From assembly GCA_050084985.1 (NCBI GenBank), contig JBITNC010000001.1:184636001-184700000 (forward strand): a stretch of 64,000 bases of DNA, read 5' to 3'. A model generated the notes under the pieces. The model made no database searches. It was not told the origin of the DNA and saw only the letters and a program-made list of their open reading frames with translations. Positions 24,461-36,046 of the stretch are shown here, piece by piece. Origin of the DNA: Nageia nagi. Its lineage: Eukaryota > Pinophyta. The position numbers and the translations under genes are program-made. Numbering within the stretch: position 1 is the first letter of the stretch; each line of letters starts with the position of its first letter.

Positions 24461-24559
24461 CTCTAAACTAGTTTCTCAACAAGGATCCAAAGTGTTGTAT
24501 ATACATTCTTGTAAATTTTTGTATGAAGAAACACATACCAAATAACTTTATCATGTTAA

Positions 24560-25459
24560 TTTTGTTGAAAGTCATCAGATATGGTCTATCATAAATAGAC
24601 TAAAGCATACCAGAATGTAAGAATATTATATTGCTCAATGATGGGTTATGGATAATATGTTCATAAATATCACAAGACCTTCCATGACATATGATAGAAA
24701 TCTAGAATATCCTCATCTTCCTTATCTCATGCCTTTTATTTATGTGGAGAATAGAGGTCATAAATATATGTCTTCAAACACACTGTGTAAAGAAGAATAT
24801 TTTATCAAACAAAGAGCTCTAAATCATTTAATGAATTTATTTTGGCAATTTTTGGATCCACATGCAAACATTAGTGATCATTTCCCATTTCATTTGTGAC
24901 ATAGGGCACATAGTACAATTCCAAAATTCTACTCCAAGTACTTTAGGGTTTCCAAGAGATCTTGATGAATTCACTAGTGGATATCGAGAGCGGTTAGCCA
25001 CATGGCTTCCCAGTAGAATTACTTGGGATAATAAGATTTATTCTGATGATGGCCCTGATTATACATTTTCTCAAGAAGACATTGTTAGATTTTTTATTGA
25101 AAATCATATCCCTTGGGAAATCCATAACAAAATTGAGTTCACCAGATCTTTCTATTATCCACATAAAACTGACATTTATGCTAAGACTATTATTTGGTGG
25201 GATAATACATTCTCTAGAAAAAAACATTCATGATTGGTTTTATCATGGTGCCTCTATTCCATCTTGGTCTATTCCTGAATTCCATCCTGCACAAGTTCAC
25301 ACATGCAAATTCAGATGCCACCCAGTTATGGTGGTCAATGAACATCATGGAAACCATACACATGTCCAAGTTTGGACACTTGGATCTTCTCCCATTTCTA
25401 GAAGTTCAAATTATCCTCCACCATCTCTTGATAGTGATATTAACATACACTCAGAATAA
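24560..25459 (+). pseudogene. frame downstream of caulimovirid RNase H, function unknown
   Basis: About 300 codons, spread over three frames (open parts 24648-24899, 24862-25233 and 25230-25459), follow RNase H and precede the promoter-like region. The amino-acid composition looks protein-like, with many Trp, His, Pro and Tyr. I recognise no domain. Several caulimovirid genera carry a separate 3' reading frame in this position, so this is plausibly the relic of one. Whether it matches a known transactivator or a genus-specific protein cannot be judged from sequence alone. Confidence 0.5.
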
Positions 25460-25740
25460 AGGAAGACGTCATGGGCCCATAACCCATGTGTTCATATTCC
25501 TATTTTATCGAGGTGTGATAAGATGGTGGAGCCCATAATAGCTTCCCAAAGATGCTATGGGTGTTGGCATCCGCTAGTGGTATTTATCTTCCATGTGGAT
25601 AAAGTTACTTTATGTCACCTCCATCTACTGTTATTCTTATGGAGTATCTTTAATGATGGAGATATAGATCTAGCTTAGAGTAGATATAAACTGTCCATAA
25701 GGTTATAAATAAGAGAATGCATGAATTATTCGACATTTAA
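25460..25740 (+). promoter_or_regulatory. putative caulimovirid promoter region
   Basis: Non-coding sequence after the last viral frame. It contains GACGTCA at 25465-25471, a bZIP-type (as-1-like) core, and TATAAATA at 25704-25711. The place, 3' of all genes on a circular pararetroviral map, is where the main promoter is expected. The assignment rests on position and these short motifs only. Confidence 0.4.
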
Positions 25741-25999
25741 TTGGAGTTGGCATTCAATTCACTAGAGGTTTAAGAGTTCTAGAGTAGTCTTAGGTTCAGC
25801 AGCATAGTAAGACCTATGAAACTCATGTTCGTAGTACACTACTATACTTACTTATAGGGTTGAGATTAGAAGCTATGACCAACTAAATCATTTGTAGTAT
25901 GTCAAGATTTAGAACAGTCTATTTTGAATGTATGTATATGTTATGGAAAAGTTTCAATATATGAAAAGCTTTCTTGCAAAACTTGGTTTATCTACATAT

Positions 26000-27898
26000 G
26001 GTATTTTTGGTGATTTACAGCAAGCCTCAAAGGGATTTTCTATCCTTCAACTCTTCTCCTAACCTTTTGACACTTCTAAGTAGTCTAAAACCTTCATATT
26101 CAGCTCTCGACTAAAATAAAGGGAACACTAACCTTTTTAAAGTTCAGGTTTAAATTACATCATCAAAACAAATTCAGACTTGTCTGTAAAGTAATCATAG
26201 ACTTCCACTGTCCATCTTTTTGATTGCTTGTCTATCAAAATACCAAAAACTCTGAACCCTCCTCACGTAACTAGCCTGCCTCTTTATATTTTATAGAGGT
26301 CTTATTTTAAACAACATTACAACAGTAATATCCCTTGACTCTATTTGGCCAATAGTAATTAAAGGTTGCTATTATCTATCCTGAATCACTATAGATCATG
26401 TTGTTTGAATGTCCTCATCTTATGGAGATCCTGAGCATAAATGGTTTTGGGATTTTATCTTCAAATTTTGCGCAAAGCCTTTACAATAGTCAACTTCAAA
26501 ATAGACAATTACCTCTGCGCATTGTCTCACATGATCTTGAACCAATCCTTTAAGGGATAACGAGTTGGAACAAATTCTATGAACTTATCATCATGATTAA
26601 TATGGGATGGAGAATAAAAATAGAATCATACAAATTTAAGATGGATGTTCACCATAAAATATATAGTCTACTATTAATGAGATGGTGGGTTTTACAAGTA
26701 GGTCTGGATGTCTCTCCATTTCAACTCTATCCATATGCAAAAGACTCTGCATACATGTCAGATACATTTTACATTATTGACTTATCTTCTATTGCTGACT
26801 GTGTTGGGATTAACGTTGTTGGTGGATAGTGTATTTGTGGGGTTTCCCGTAGATAATCACCATATATGTTGGCAAAGTCTAACGACTTAAATTGCCATCC
26901 CTTTACCTCCAATGCGCAAATAATCCTATCCCTCTTTACATTGCATAGTCTTTCAAGGTTGTGATTTATACTTGGCAACAAATAGTTGTGTCACTTGTAT
27001 TCGGATAGTTTTGACTCTTTTACTCATCGAATATAACATCCTACTCATTCGCTATGATGATGTTATAGTCACAACTTATCATGGTCACATTGGATCTTAT
27101 CTTCGCTATATTGGTAGACAATAAAGTATTTATTGGCTCTATTCGGAGATAACAACAAGCCACCAAAATGCGGATTCAATATGCATAACATTAACCTCAA
27201 CGTATTCCACATTGCTCCCCTCCATATTGGCATCAAATGATATTCCTTTAACTACTCTCGACATTGGCTAGGTTCCATTCTGCATAGCTGGAAATAGGTT
27301 TTGATTTTCCCATGTTTCTTGCATCCATTTTGATAAGGGATGAAGATTCCCTTGGTGCAGCATTTTTATTTCAAAAATAATAACTCATTCACTTAAATGA
27401 TCTTTACAATAATCATGCCCTTTCCCTCTCAGCTAGATAACTCCCTTCATGTGGAATCCGCTAGTAGTTTTACTGCCAATTCATATATTATACACCACTA
27501 ACAACTTCCAACTAGACATTGATGATTTTTATCTCATGGCGTACATGACTTAGGATGGATTGGCATATAATGGATGACTTCAATACACCCATTCAATGTC
27601 AATATAACACGGCTTGCATATATCATATTATTTAAACCCATATTTCTTTTGATCTCCATTAATAAAATATGAGACCATAATTAATTACCATGAAAAATAA
27701 TTTATTTTGATAATTTAAATAACAATCTTTAATTATTATTTTATGAAAATATGACTTCAAATCATAAAACTTTCTCATAATTAATTACTTTCATCATCAC
27801 CATGGAATCTTAGAGAAAATACCTTCGATTTCAGAAGAGATATTTTATTGAAGAGAGAGATTAACTTTCACTATTGAATGGATCCAAATTTTGAATCA
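26000..27898 (-). repeat. 3' LTR, proximal part (copy C)
   Basis: Matches 29855-31723 of the 5' LTR and ends at TTTTGAATCA (27898), the minus-strand TGATTC start of the LTR. It begins abruptly at ATGGTATTTTTGGTGATTT, where the caulimovirid sequence ends. It looks closer to the 5' LTR than copy A does. Confidence 0.8.
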
Positions 27899-29560
27899 TA
27901 CCTCCCAAAGGAGAAATAGCTTTCATCTTGAAAGCATTCATACTTTAACACCATTTCTATAGGAGCATTATTGGTTCCATATTGCTACTCAAAAATGAGG
28001 TGAGGAGACTCTCCTCCTACCAAATTTGGCTGCCAAACCTTCTTCCCTCTACCACACGAAAGAAGCTTCAACCAAGGAACCTCCATATCTAACTTCCTAG
28101 AATTAATGTTTGTCTTCATCCACTACTCGGAGTGGAACTCTATCATAAAGTTGTACCTTGCCACTATAGTTCATCTTGAACCAATCACTAATCTCACATA
28201 ATATAACACATAATATTATGAATAGAAATATGAGGAATTCATATCCTTTATCAATCATGCTCAGGGAGTAACTTACCACTTTCAAGCACATATGACCCAT
28301 ATTGAAGGATCCTTGATTATCTGCAACCTTCTCCTTGCCCACCTTCTTCTGGATGAGGCTCTCAAGAAGAGGAATTTTATTCCAAATCTTATAGCATATT
28401 AAGAAACAAATATCATCCTTCATTAGTTCATAAATATTTCTTCATCAATGATACACAACATTGTGATCCCACAAATATAGATTCCCAAGAAGTAAACAAC
28501 CAACTTGAAGTGGAAGGACATCTACAATGACTTCATCAACAAAATCATTACTGATGAAAAACTTCACTTTACACTTTTGTGTAACCATAATCTCTCCCAT
28601 ACCCATAAAACATGAGTAGGATGTAGGATGTAGAGTTAGCTCTAATCCTAAGTCCTTGATAAGAATTACGACAATAAGGTTCGATTATGATCCAATATCG
28701 AATAAGGCAATGATTTTTATCTTATTCATATTCACTACTAGATGAAAAAGTTTCTCTCACTTGTTGGAAGACACTGGAGCTCTCACACCCATGAATGCAA
28801 GCTTCTTTGCACTCTTACCATCATTATTAGATGAAATCAAATGCTTCTCCATTGCTCTTCATTGGATATTATGACATGCTCTCAACACATTTCCCTTTTG
28901 TCTACATTACACATTGACTACTCTTTGCATATCAGGTTCTCTTTTTGATGTATCTCCCTCAACACCATGAGTAACAATAGATTCTAAACTCTTCTTTTCT
29001 TTGAGGTAAAACACACTCAAATCTTTGAGTTTAGACGATGTAGGAGATGAAAAGGGTGAAGTAGAAGGTGAAGTTGGTATAACACTCTTCTCCCTTCGAC
29101 GGTAAACATGCCCAACAAATCTATAAGATTTCCCTTTCAAAGAAGATGGCAATGAAAAAGGAGTCTCTTCTACATCCCTCAAATCATACATTTTCTTGGC
29201 TGGCTTACACCTCTGTTTGCAACACCTCTAGCAATTACACTTATGATGATCTTCTTTGCCACATAACTCATACACCAATCTTAATGTGGGTTTCTCTATA
29301 GAAGTACCATGAATAGGAGATGTCATCTCCATAGGCACAACAACATTCTTCCCTTTGGAATAAATCTCCATCATTTTGGGTGACACTAATGCAAATTGCT
29401 CACTCAAAACTGATTGGTTGATTTGAGCTTTAGCCATTGAAGATGTCCCCCCTTGAGTACTCGGCATGAACCTTATTTGAAGTTTACCAACAACCTTAAT
29501 CAAATCTATCACTTGGTTTTCCAACCATGTGATACGAGAATTATGATCATCAAAAGCCAT
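27899..29560 (-). pseudogene. gypsy-type gag-protease relic
   Basis: Minus-strand coding relic of the LTR element. The likely first Met is at 29560. The gag segment ends in a zinc knuckle (about 29233-29272) whose first Cys is Tyr (29270-29272). A Pro/Ser-rich stretch follows, then a retropepsin (about 28770-28430) with the active site reading D-I-G-S (family DSGS). Next come the 'SNLI...LGL...HP' and 'DEVIVDVLPL...LLG..YLWD' blocks of Ty3/gypsy proteases. The frame ends in the segment 28423-28103. No reverse transcriptase, RNase H or integrase follows before the polypurine tract at about 27899-27908. Stops and frameshifts are present. Confidence 0.75.
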
Positions 29561-29644
29561 TAAGCAAGAATGGGTAAGCTACACAACTATCTTATAGAAA
29601 ATTCAGTTCCCTAACTGACGAAACTGTGCTCAGATACCAAAAAT

Positions 29645-31723
29645 TGATCCATAAACAAGAGTGGACTACCCCCTCTCTTAACAAATCAATTCACACTTAG
29701 ATAATTTGAAAATAAGTACTTACAAAATTGAAAAGTGTAAAGATTAAAAAAAATAATAATCACACAAAATTGAAAGAACTAAGCAAGATATCCTAGTTTG
29801 ACCCTCTTCAACCTACATCTAGAAAAATATTCCTTTTATTCAATGGTATTTTTGGTGATTTACAACAAGCCTCAAAGGACCCTTCTCTCCTTCAACTCTT
29901 CTGCTAACCTTTTGACACTTCTAAGCAATTTAAATCCTTCATACTCAACTCTCAGCTGAAATAAAGTAAACACTAGCCTTTTTAAAGTTCAAGTTTAAAC
30001 TACAGCATCAAGATAAATTCAGACTTGTCTGTAAAGTAATCACAGACTTCCATAGTCTATCTTTCTGATCACTTATCTGGCATAATAGCAAAAAAATCTG
30101 AACCCCCCTCATGCCAATAGCCTGCCTCTTTATTATATTTTACAGAGGTCTTCTTTTATGCGATGTTACAACAACAATATCCCTTGACTCTATTTGACCA
30201 ATAGCAATCAAAGATTGATATTGCCTATATTGAATCACTATAGATCATGTTGTTTGAATGTCCTCATCTTGTGGAGATTCTAGCATAAATGGTTCTGGGA
30301 TTTTATCTTCAAATTTTGCGCAAAGCCTTTACAACATTCAGCTTCAAAATAGACAGTTACCTCCGCACATTGTATCACACGATGTTGAACCAATCCTTTC
30401 AGGGATAATGAGTTGGAATAAATTCTACGAACCTATCATCATGATTAATATGGGATTTCGAGTAAAATTAGAACCATATGAATCTGAGATGGATGTTCAC
30501 CCCAAAATAGATTGGTAGCCTCAAATAGATGTATACTACTGATGAGATGATGGGTTTTACAACTAGGTCTGGACTTCTCTCTATTTTACCTCTATCCGGA
30601 TGTAGAAGACTCGGCATACATGTCATATATATTTTATATTATTGACTTGTCTTCCATTCCTGACTGTGCTGGGATTAACGTTGCTGGTGGCTAGTGTATT
30701 CATGGGGTTTCCCATAGATAATCAACATATATGCTGACAGAGTCTAACAACTTAAATCATCATCCCTTTACCTTCAATGCGCAGATAGTCCTCTACCCCT
30801 TCACATTACGTAGTATTTTAAGGTTGCGATCTATACTTGGTAAGAAATGATTGCCACAACTTATCATGTGCGTGCAGGATCTTATCTTCTCCACGTTGGC
30901 AGGCAAGAAAGCCTTTACTAGATCTATTCGGAGATAACAAGAAGCCTCCAAAATGTGGATTCCACATGCACATCATTAACCTCTATGTAGTCCATGTTTA
31001 TCCCCACCATATTGGAATAAAATGACGTCCCTCTAACTGCTCTCGACATTGGCTGGGTTCCATTCTACGTAGCTGGAAATAGGTTCTGATTTCCCAACTT
31101 TTCCTGCATCCATTATGAGAAGGGATGACGATTCCCTTGGCGTAACATTTTTATTCCCAAAATGACACTCGTTTACTTTAATGATCTTCAGAATAATCGT
31201 GCCTTTTATCTTTCATCTAGATAACTCCCTTCACGTGGAATCTGCTAGTAGTTTTGCTGCCAATTCACATATCCTACACCACTAACAGCTTCCAACTCGA
31301 CACTGACGACTTTTATCTCATGGCGTACATGAATTAGGATGAATTGGCATATAATGGATGCCTTCAATGCACGGGTTTAATGTCAATATAACACGGTCTG
31401 CATATATCATATTATTTAAACCCATGTTTCTTTTGACCGCCATTATTAAAATCTGAAACCATAATTAATTACCAAGAAAAAATAATTTACTTTGATAGTT
31501 TAAATAATAATATTTAATTGTTATTTTATGGAAATATGGTTTCAAATCACAAAACTTTCTTGACGATCATAATTAATTACCCTTGTCGCCACCATGTAAT
31601 CCTAGAGAAAATACATTCAATTTTCACAAGAGATAGTTTATTTAAGAGAGAGATTAACTTCACCATTAGTTTATTTAAGAGAGAGATTAACTTCACCATT
31701 AAACACATCCAAATTTTAGATCA
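29645..31723 (-). repeat. 5' LTR of the minus-strand element (copy B, 2,079 bp)
   Basis: Complete LTR with ends TGATC...GATCA (minus strand TGATCTAAAA...GGATCA). It is unusually long. The minus-strand primer site lies directly inside at about 29629-29640. A 32-bp segment (TTTATTTAAGAGAGAGATTAACTTCACCATTA type) is duplicated in tandem at about 31637-31700, a private change not seen in copy C. Confidence 0.8.
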
Positions 31724-32200
31724 AATGATAATAACTTCTTTGTGTTATTTCAATTTTAATCATATTTGTTAATACATTTATTATTTACTAATATTTATCA
31801 CTTGTTTACTTTCAATTGAACTTATAATTATCATAATATGTTTTAATAATTAATTATGTTGTATTACTGGGTGAGTGTATGAGGTGGTGAGAAGTCATGG
31901 GGGTGAGGGAAAAAGCTACAATAAGATACTAAGGTGTTTAGGTGTGGCCAGGATATACTGTTGTTGAAAGTCGTTACATCTCTCAGTAGGATGGGGTTTC
32001 ATTCCTAGCTCAACTCTTAGAAACTATGGGCATCAGCTATGGAGGTGCCCAAATAATCTTGGTGGAGCTTATTTTCTCAAGAAGCTATGGTTGATTTTGG
32101 ACCCCCATTGTAGGCAAAAAGACAAGAAGAAAAGATCCGCTTAAAAATCTCAAACTCTATCATCAATCAATCTATGGAAAGAGAAAAATTTATCCTAGTA
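31724..32200. other. spacer before the DUF4283 relic
   Basis: Begins with AATGA, the probable target-site duplicate of the preceding element. The rest may include the broken 5' part of the DUF4283 frame, but no motif is clear. Confidence 0.4.
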
Positions 32201-33460
32201 GACTCCATAGAGCTCGTCCCAACATTGATTCGATTCGAAAATGGGTGAAACTAAAATGGAAAATCAAAGGACATGTTGGGGTAATCGCAAATTTCAATGA
32301 TTATTTCATGTTTATTTTTGATAATGCAAAAGATCAAGATTACATTTTGAGTGTACCCTAGTTCTTTGGAAAGAGAGGTTTATTCCTGGAGAAATGGTAA
32401 TTAGGTTTCAACCCTTCCAAGGCCAACATAATGAGAACCCCAATTTGGGTTACACTCTCACATTATCCCTTCGAGTTTTGGCACCAAAGAGTATTTGAAG
32501 CAATTGCAAGTTCCATTGGCAAATTTATTACAGTTGATGAAGTCGCAAATGCATGGACAAGATTCATAGAAGATAGATTTTGCATTTTTATTGAATTTGG
32601 AGTCAAGCTCCCAAAGACAAAAGTGCTCAAACATGATCTAAGTGAGTATATTTATGAACTACAATTTGAAAAGAATAATTTCTTATGTCCAATATGTAAC
32701 CGGGTTGGGCATAACATTAGTTCTTGTGCTACTTAAAAAATATGAAGATCAAAATTAAGGTAGGTTGAGCAGATTTTGAATATGGATAATGGCTCTCCAC
32801 AAATAGAAGTGGCCTCTAGCACCAATTAGTAGGATTCCAGTAATAAGAAGGTGGATTAGGCCCTAACTTGTATAATACAAAGACAAAGGAAAGGGCCTTT
32901 GACATAGCTTTTGCAAACCCAGGGAAATTTTAAAATCAGAATGGTTTAAATGGAAATGATATAATTAACAATAAAGAGACCAACATTGATAATGCATTGA
33001 TCTTGGATATAGGATCCCTAGTTTTGATCAATGTAGTTGATGAAAGGATCATGGGTGCATCGGATGTGGCTCCAGTGATTATGGAAAATGTCAATAATAA
33101 TGAGCCTAGTCCTAATTTAGTCACCATAAAATAAAATATTGAAAATATAGATCACATGAATGGCATCTTAGACTTGCAATCTCAGAATTATAGTTGGAAA
33201 GAGGTAAATCCCAAAAAGAGATGACAAAAGGATCAACTAGGATACTTATCTGATTATGATGATAACAAAAGCACTAGAGGTAACCATAGAATCCTAAGGA
33301 GTGCTTCAAAAAAGCTTGATGTTGGACAAAGACATGTTGGAAAACCAAGTGAAGGAGAGATTAGAGAAAAAGAAAATGCCAAAGAAGTTGCAGATGGCAA
33401 ACAATTAACAATAGATGGTTTCGAAAGGGAGTTCCTTCTAAAGCATGAAAGAAAATGAGG
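32201..33460 (+). pseudogene. DUF4283 / zinc-knuckle (LINE ORF1-like) relic
   Basis: Plus-strand relic of a DUF4283 plus CCHC protein. The segment from about 32230 encodes the N-terminal part of DUF4283 with two stops. An open stretch from 32431 continues it with RTPIWVTLSHYPFEFW (family 'PVWVRLPGLPLEYW'). It ends in a zinc knuckle of the form CPICNRVGHNISSC (about 32690-32733) with all four metal ligands. A Lys/Glu-rich tail near 33330-33460, with a GKPSEGE...GKQLTIDG pattern, matches the usual C-terminal end of these proteins. A following ATGAGGTTACTATAG at about 33450 could be the start of a lost second ORF. No reverse transcriptase follows. Confidence 0.7.
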
Positions 33461-35166
33461 TTACTATAGTTGATATCTGGCTTCAACATTGCAGTTGGGG
33501 TGGTTGATTTACAATTGATTGAAAGGATTTCCATTAGCCATGTATAGAATTGGATTTAATTGTTGTAATTATGTAGGTTATTAAATGTATATCCTATTCT
33601 ATATAAAATAAATAGTGATAGGTTGTTGTCAATACTGTTAAAAATTTGTTATTACAGGTGTTAGGTACATGTATAAAAATCCCCTCAATTTACCAGGTGG
33701 TCTTTTTTGGGTCCCAACAAAAACAAATTAGGTTGTATTACTTAATTAAATTTCACAATGTTCTAGTGAACTTGACTTAGTTAAGTCTTTTTGAAAGTAT
33801 AGATTAAGTTAACCCAATACATCTATAATAAATTCATCTGCAAGTCAACCCAAAATAATCAAAGAAAACTTGTTCATATTAAAAAAAAAAAAAGTGTGAA
33901 TGTAGACACTTACATTTTTTATTTATTTAAAAATTATATTTTAAGTATTTAGAAAAATAGATTAATTATTGCTATATTCTAGATATTTTTTTAAGATTTA
34001 TCATTTAAGAGTACATTACTTCATTATCTCATACATTTCTTTATTTTGTGGTGTAAGGTTCAAGGAGCATTAAGTAAGGTGCCTTGGCTAAGATAGAAGC
34101 TTACCTATAAAGAGATATAAATATGATCATGAGATACCTATTATCCCTTGATAGATCTCACTCTACATATTTTATGATTTTCATTACTAGATGTGAACCA
34201 TATCTATTAGTATTGGTGCCAAATATCATGATCCAAATTATCCATTCTTATTGTGCTTCATCACTTGATTTTTCTATTCTATTGTTAGAATAGGAATATT
34301 GGTAACCATGCCAAACTCCATGCTTTTATCAAAATTCAAATATTTAGAGACCCTTGTGCATTGGTGAACGAACTCAAAATTATAAGCCTATGCACCCACT
34401 TATAGGACTTGTTAACAACAACATCTTAAATTTCATGAGCAACTTGGTAATACTTGGTGAGATCTAATTTGAAGGTCAATTAGCTCAATAGATTTAGATT
34501 TGATAAAGAAAAGATCTTGATCTAATAGTTAAGTCATCATTGTTATATTGCTTATTTTTCTTTCCCTAGTTATTTTTATACTTAATTATCAAAATTTATA
34601 TTGCATTTTACATTATTTATTTATTATAAAAATATATGCTTTAATTGAATTAAATCAATTTAAGTATCTACAAATCGATGAACCCAACTTCTTGAGCTAG
34701 GTTACTATTATTGTATTCTATTTTTTATGACTTTTTTCTTACATAACCTAGTTTTTGGTTATTTAATTCAAGTATTTATAAATTATTATTAGATTTTTGG
34801 TTTTCATTTTTATTTCTTTTCCAAGACTTCTTATACAAAATCTAGTTATCAATTGTACTTTCATGAAAAGGAAAAAATCATTTCTAGGATTGCATTCTTT
34901 GTGCATAGTTTTTATAAAACCTTATATTTAAATCACGAGTTTTTTACTAAGCTTCATCTTAGGTATATTTTTATTAGTAGATAATATCATGGTCTAAGCT
35001 AACATGGATGAACAAAATTTATCAAATCCTAAGATGTCTTAATTTAGTAATAGAAAAAGATTAATTAAAAACTAATAAAAAATGCAAGAATGAAATAAAA
35101 ATACCAAAATGAAGGCTTAAATGAAAAAAGTGATGGACCTAACGAAGAATCATATCATGGAGATAT
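33461..35166. other. AT-rich stretch, possible remnant LTR end
   Basis: No gene recognised. TCTACAAATCGATGAACCCAAC at about 34664-34686 resembles the LTR end and primer-site junction at 35870-35890 (ATTCATTTTGGTGAACCCAAC). It may mark the end of a related but diverged LTR. The last five bases (GATAT, 35162-35166) are a possible target duplicate of the next element. Confidence 0.4.
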
Positions 35167-35874
35167 TGTAGATGCCTAAAAATGATTTATTATTTATCTA
35201 ATAAATCATATTTAGACTTCCTAAATGACTGATTACAATATTACAAATGTCAATATAAAGTTGACATTACAATGCAATTCCATGTGTTATATTAAATTTT
35301 GTATTGTTTACAATGGTTCATATTTTAAAGTATCTTGAATGCAACAAAGTTTATATTATTGCTAGAGGTCGGCCTTCACTCCTTTCTATATCTTTGCAGG
35401 CTATATATGAGAGTGGAATAGTATGACCTCTACAAATTATAACTCTTTGATATGATAAGATCTCTAATATGTGGTTGTCTATCGCAATATTCATTAAACA
35501 ATGATGTCTCTTGATGCCACCTATTATGAGAAATTGTTATAATTTGAGCTCTAAAAATTTCTATCTTTAATACACTATATAATTTTGCATATTCAATGCT
35601 GTTAACAATGTACATCTTAAGGATCGAGGGTTCCAAATTTTGATGGTCAAATTCATTAATTAATACATGTGAAGATCCATCATGAGCTCACCTCCAATCT
35701 AATCCTAATCCTATGAAGATTCATTTTTATTTGATTTTGAGGATTGCACATACACTTCATATCAAGTGCAAGCTTTTTATGTATATTTATCATATCTGAT
35801 AAATGGTACATATCTATCTCTTCTTATATTGTAGATCATTTATAAATTATATTTTACATAATTTAAGGTATTCA
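35167..35874 (+). repeat. 5' LTR of the outer element
   Basis: 708 bp, pairs with 50266-50984. It is followed by TTTTGGTGAACCCAAC, a candidate primer site. I do not assign a tRNA to it. Confidence 0.8.
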
Positions 35875-36046
35875 TTTTGGTGAACCCAACATTATTACAT
35901 ACCTAGATCTCATTTTAGGGAAACCGTTCTTAGAAATCATGAATTTATTCAAGTTGTTATCTCTTCCCTTACTCGAGGTGCTAATTAGAATAATGGTTTA
36001 AGAAAATGATAAAACTAGGTTTTGTTCTACCTATATTCCAAAGATA

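Larger units (their letters stand above)
21426..25999 (+). mobile_element. endogenous caulimovirid (pararetrovirus) fragment
   Basis: About 4.6 kb on the plus strand, opposite to the host LTR element. It has the caulimovirid order: coat-protein zinc finger, aspartic protease, reverse transcriptase, RNase H, a downstream frame, then a promoter-like non-coding stretch. No integrase is present. The movement protein and most of the coat protein are absent from the left end, so the copy is 5'-truncated. Numerous stops, frameshifts and altered catalytic residues show that it is inactive. It lies inside an LTR of the 20.5-31.7 kb element, with about 680 bp of that LTR present on both sides. Confidence 0.8.
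20532..31723 (-). mobile_element. gag-protease-only LTR retrotransposon with split 3' LTR
   Basis: A minus-strand LTR element. Its 5' LTR is 29645-31723, its interior 27899-29644 and its 3' LTR 27898-20532. The 3' LTR is interrupted by caulimovirid sequence at about 21426-25999. The primer site, read on the minus strand just inside the 5' LTR, is TGGTATCTGAGC, close to the initiator-tRNA-Met site. A purine-rich GGGAGGT lies just before the 3' LTR. Flanking bases AATCA (20527-20531) and AATGA (31724-31728) fit a 5-bp target duplication with one later change. The interior is only 1.75 kb and encodes gag and a retropepsin relic, so pol was absent or lost and the element was non-autonomous. Confidence 0.75.

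Noticed and set aside
26593-26890. Open frames in copy C of the long LTR
   Set aside because: They lie within an LTR, are not conserved in frame in copy B, and show no domain.
20532-27898. LTR-flanked caulimovirid as a single composite element with A and C as its own LTRs
   Set aside because: A and C read in the opposite orientation to the viral genes, and their full partner is the 5' LTR at 29645-31723. The primer site and purine tract belong to the minus-strand element.
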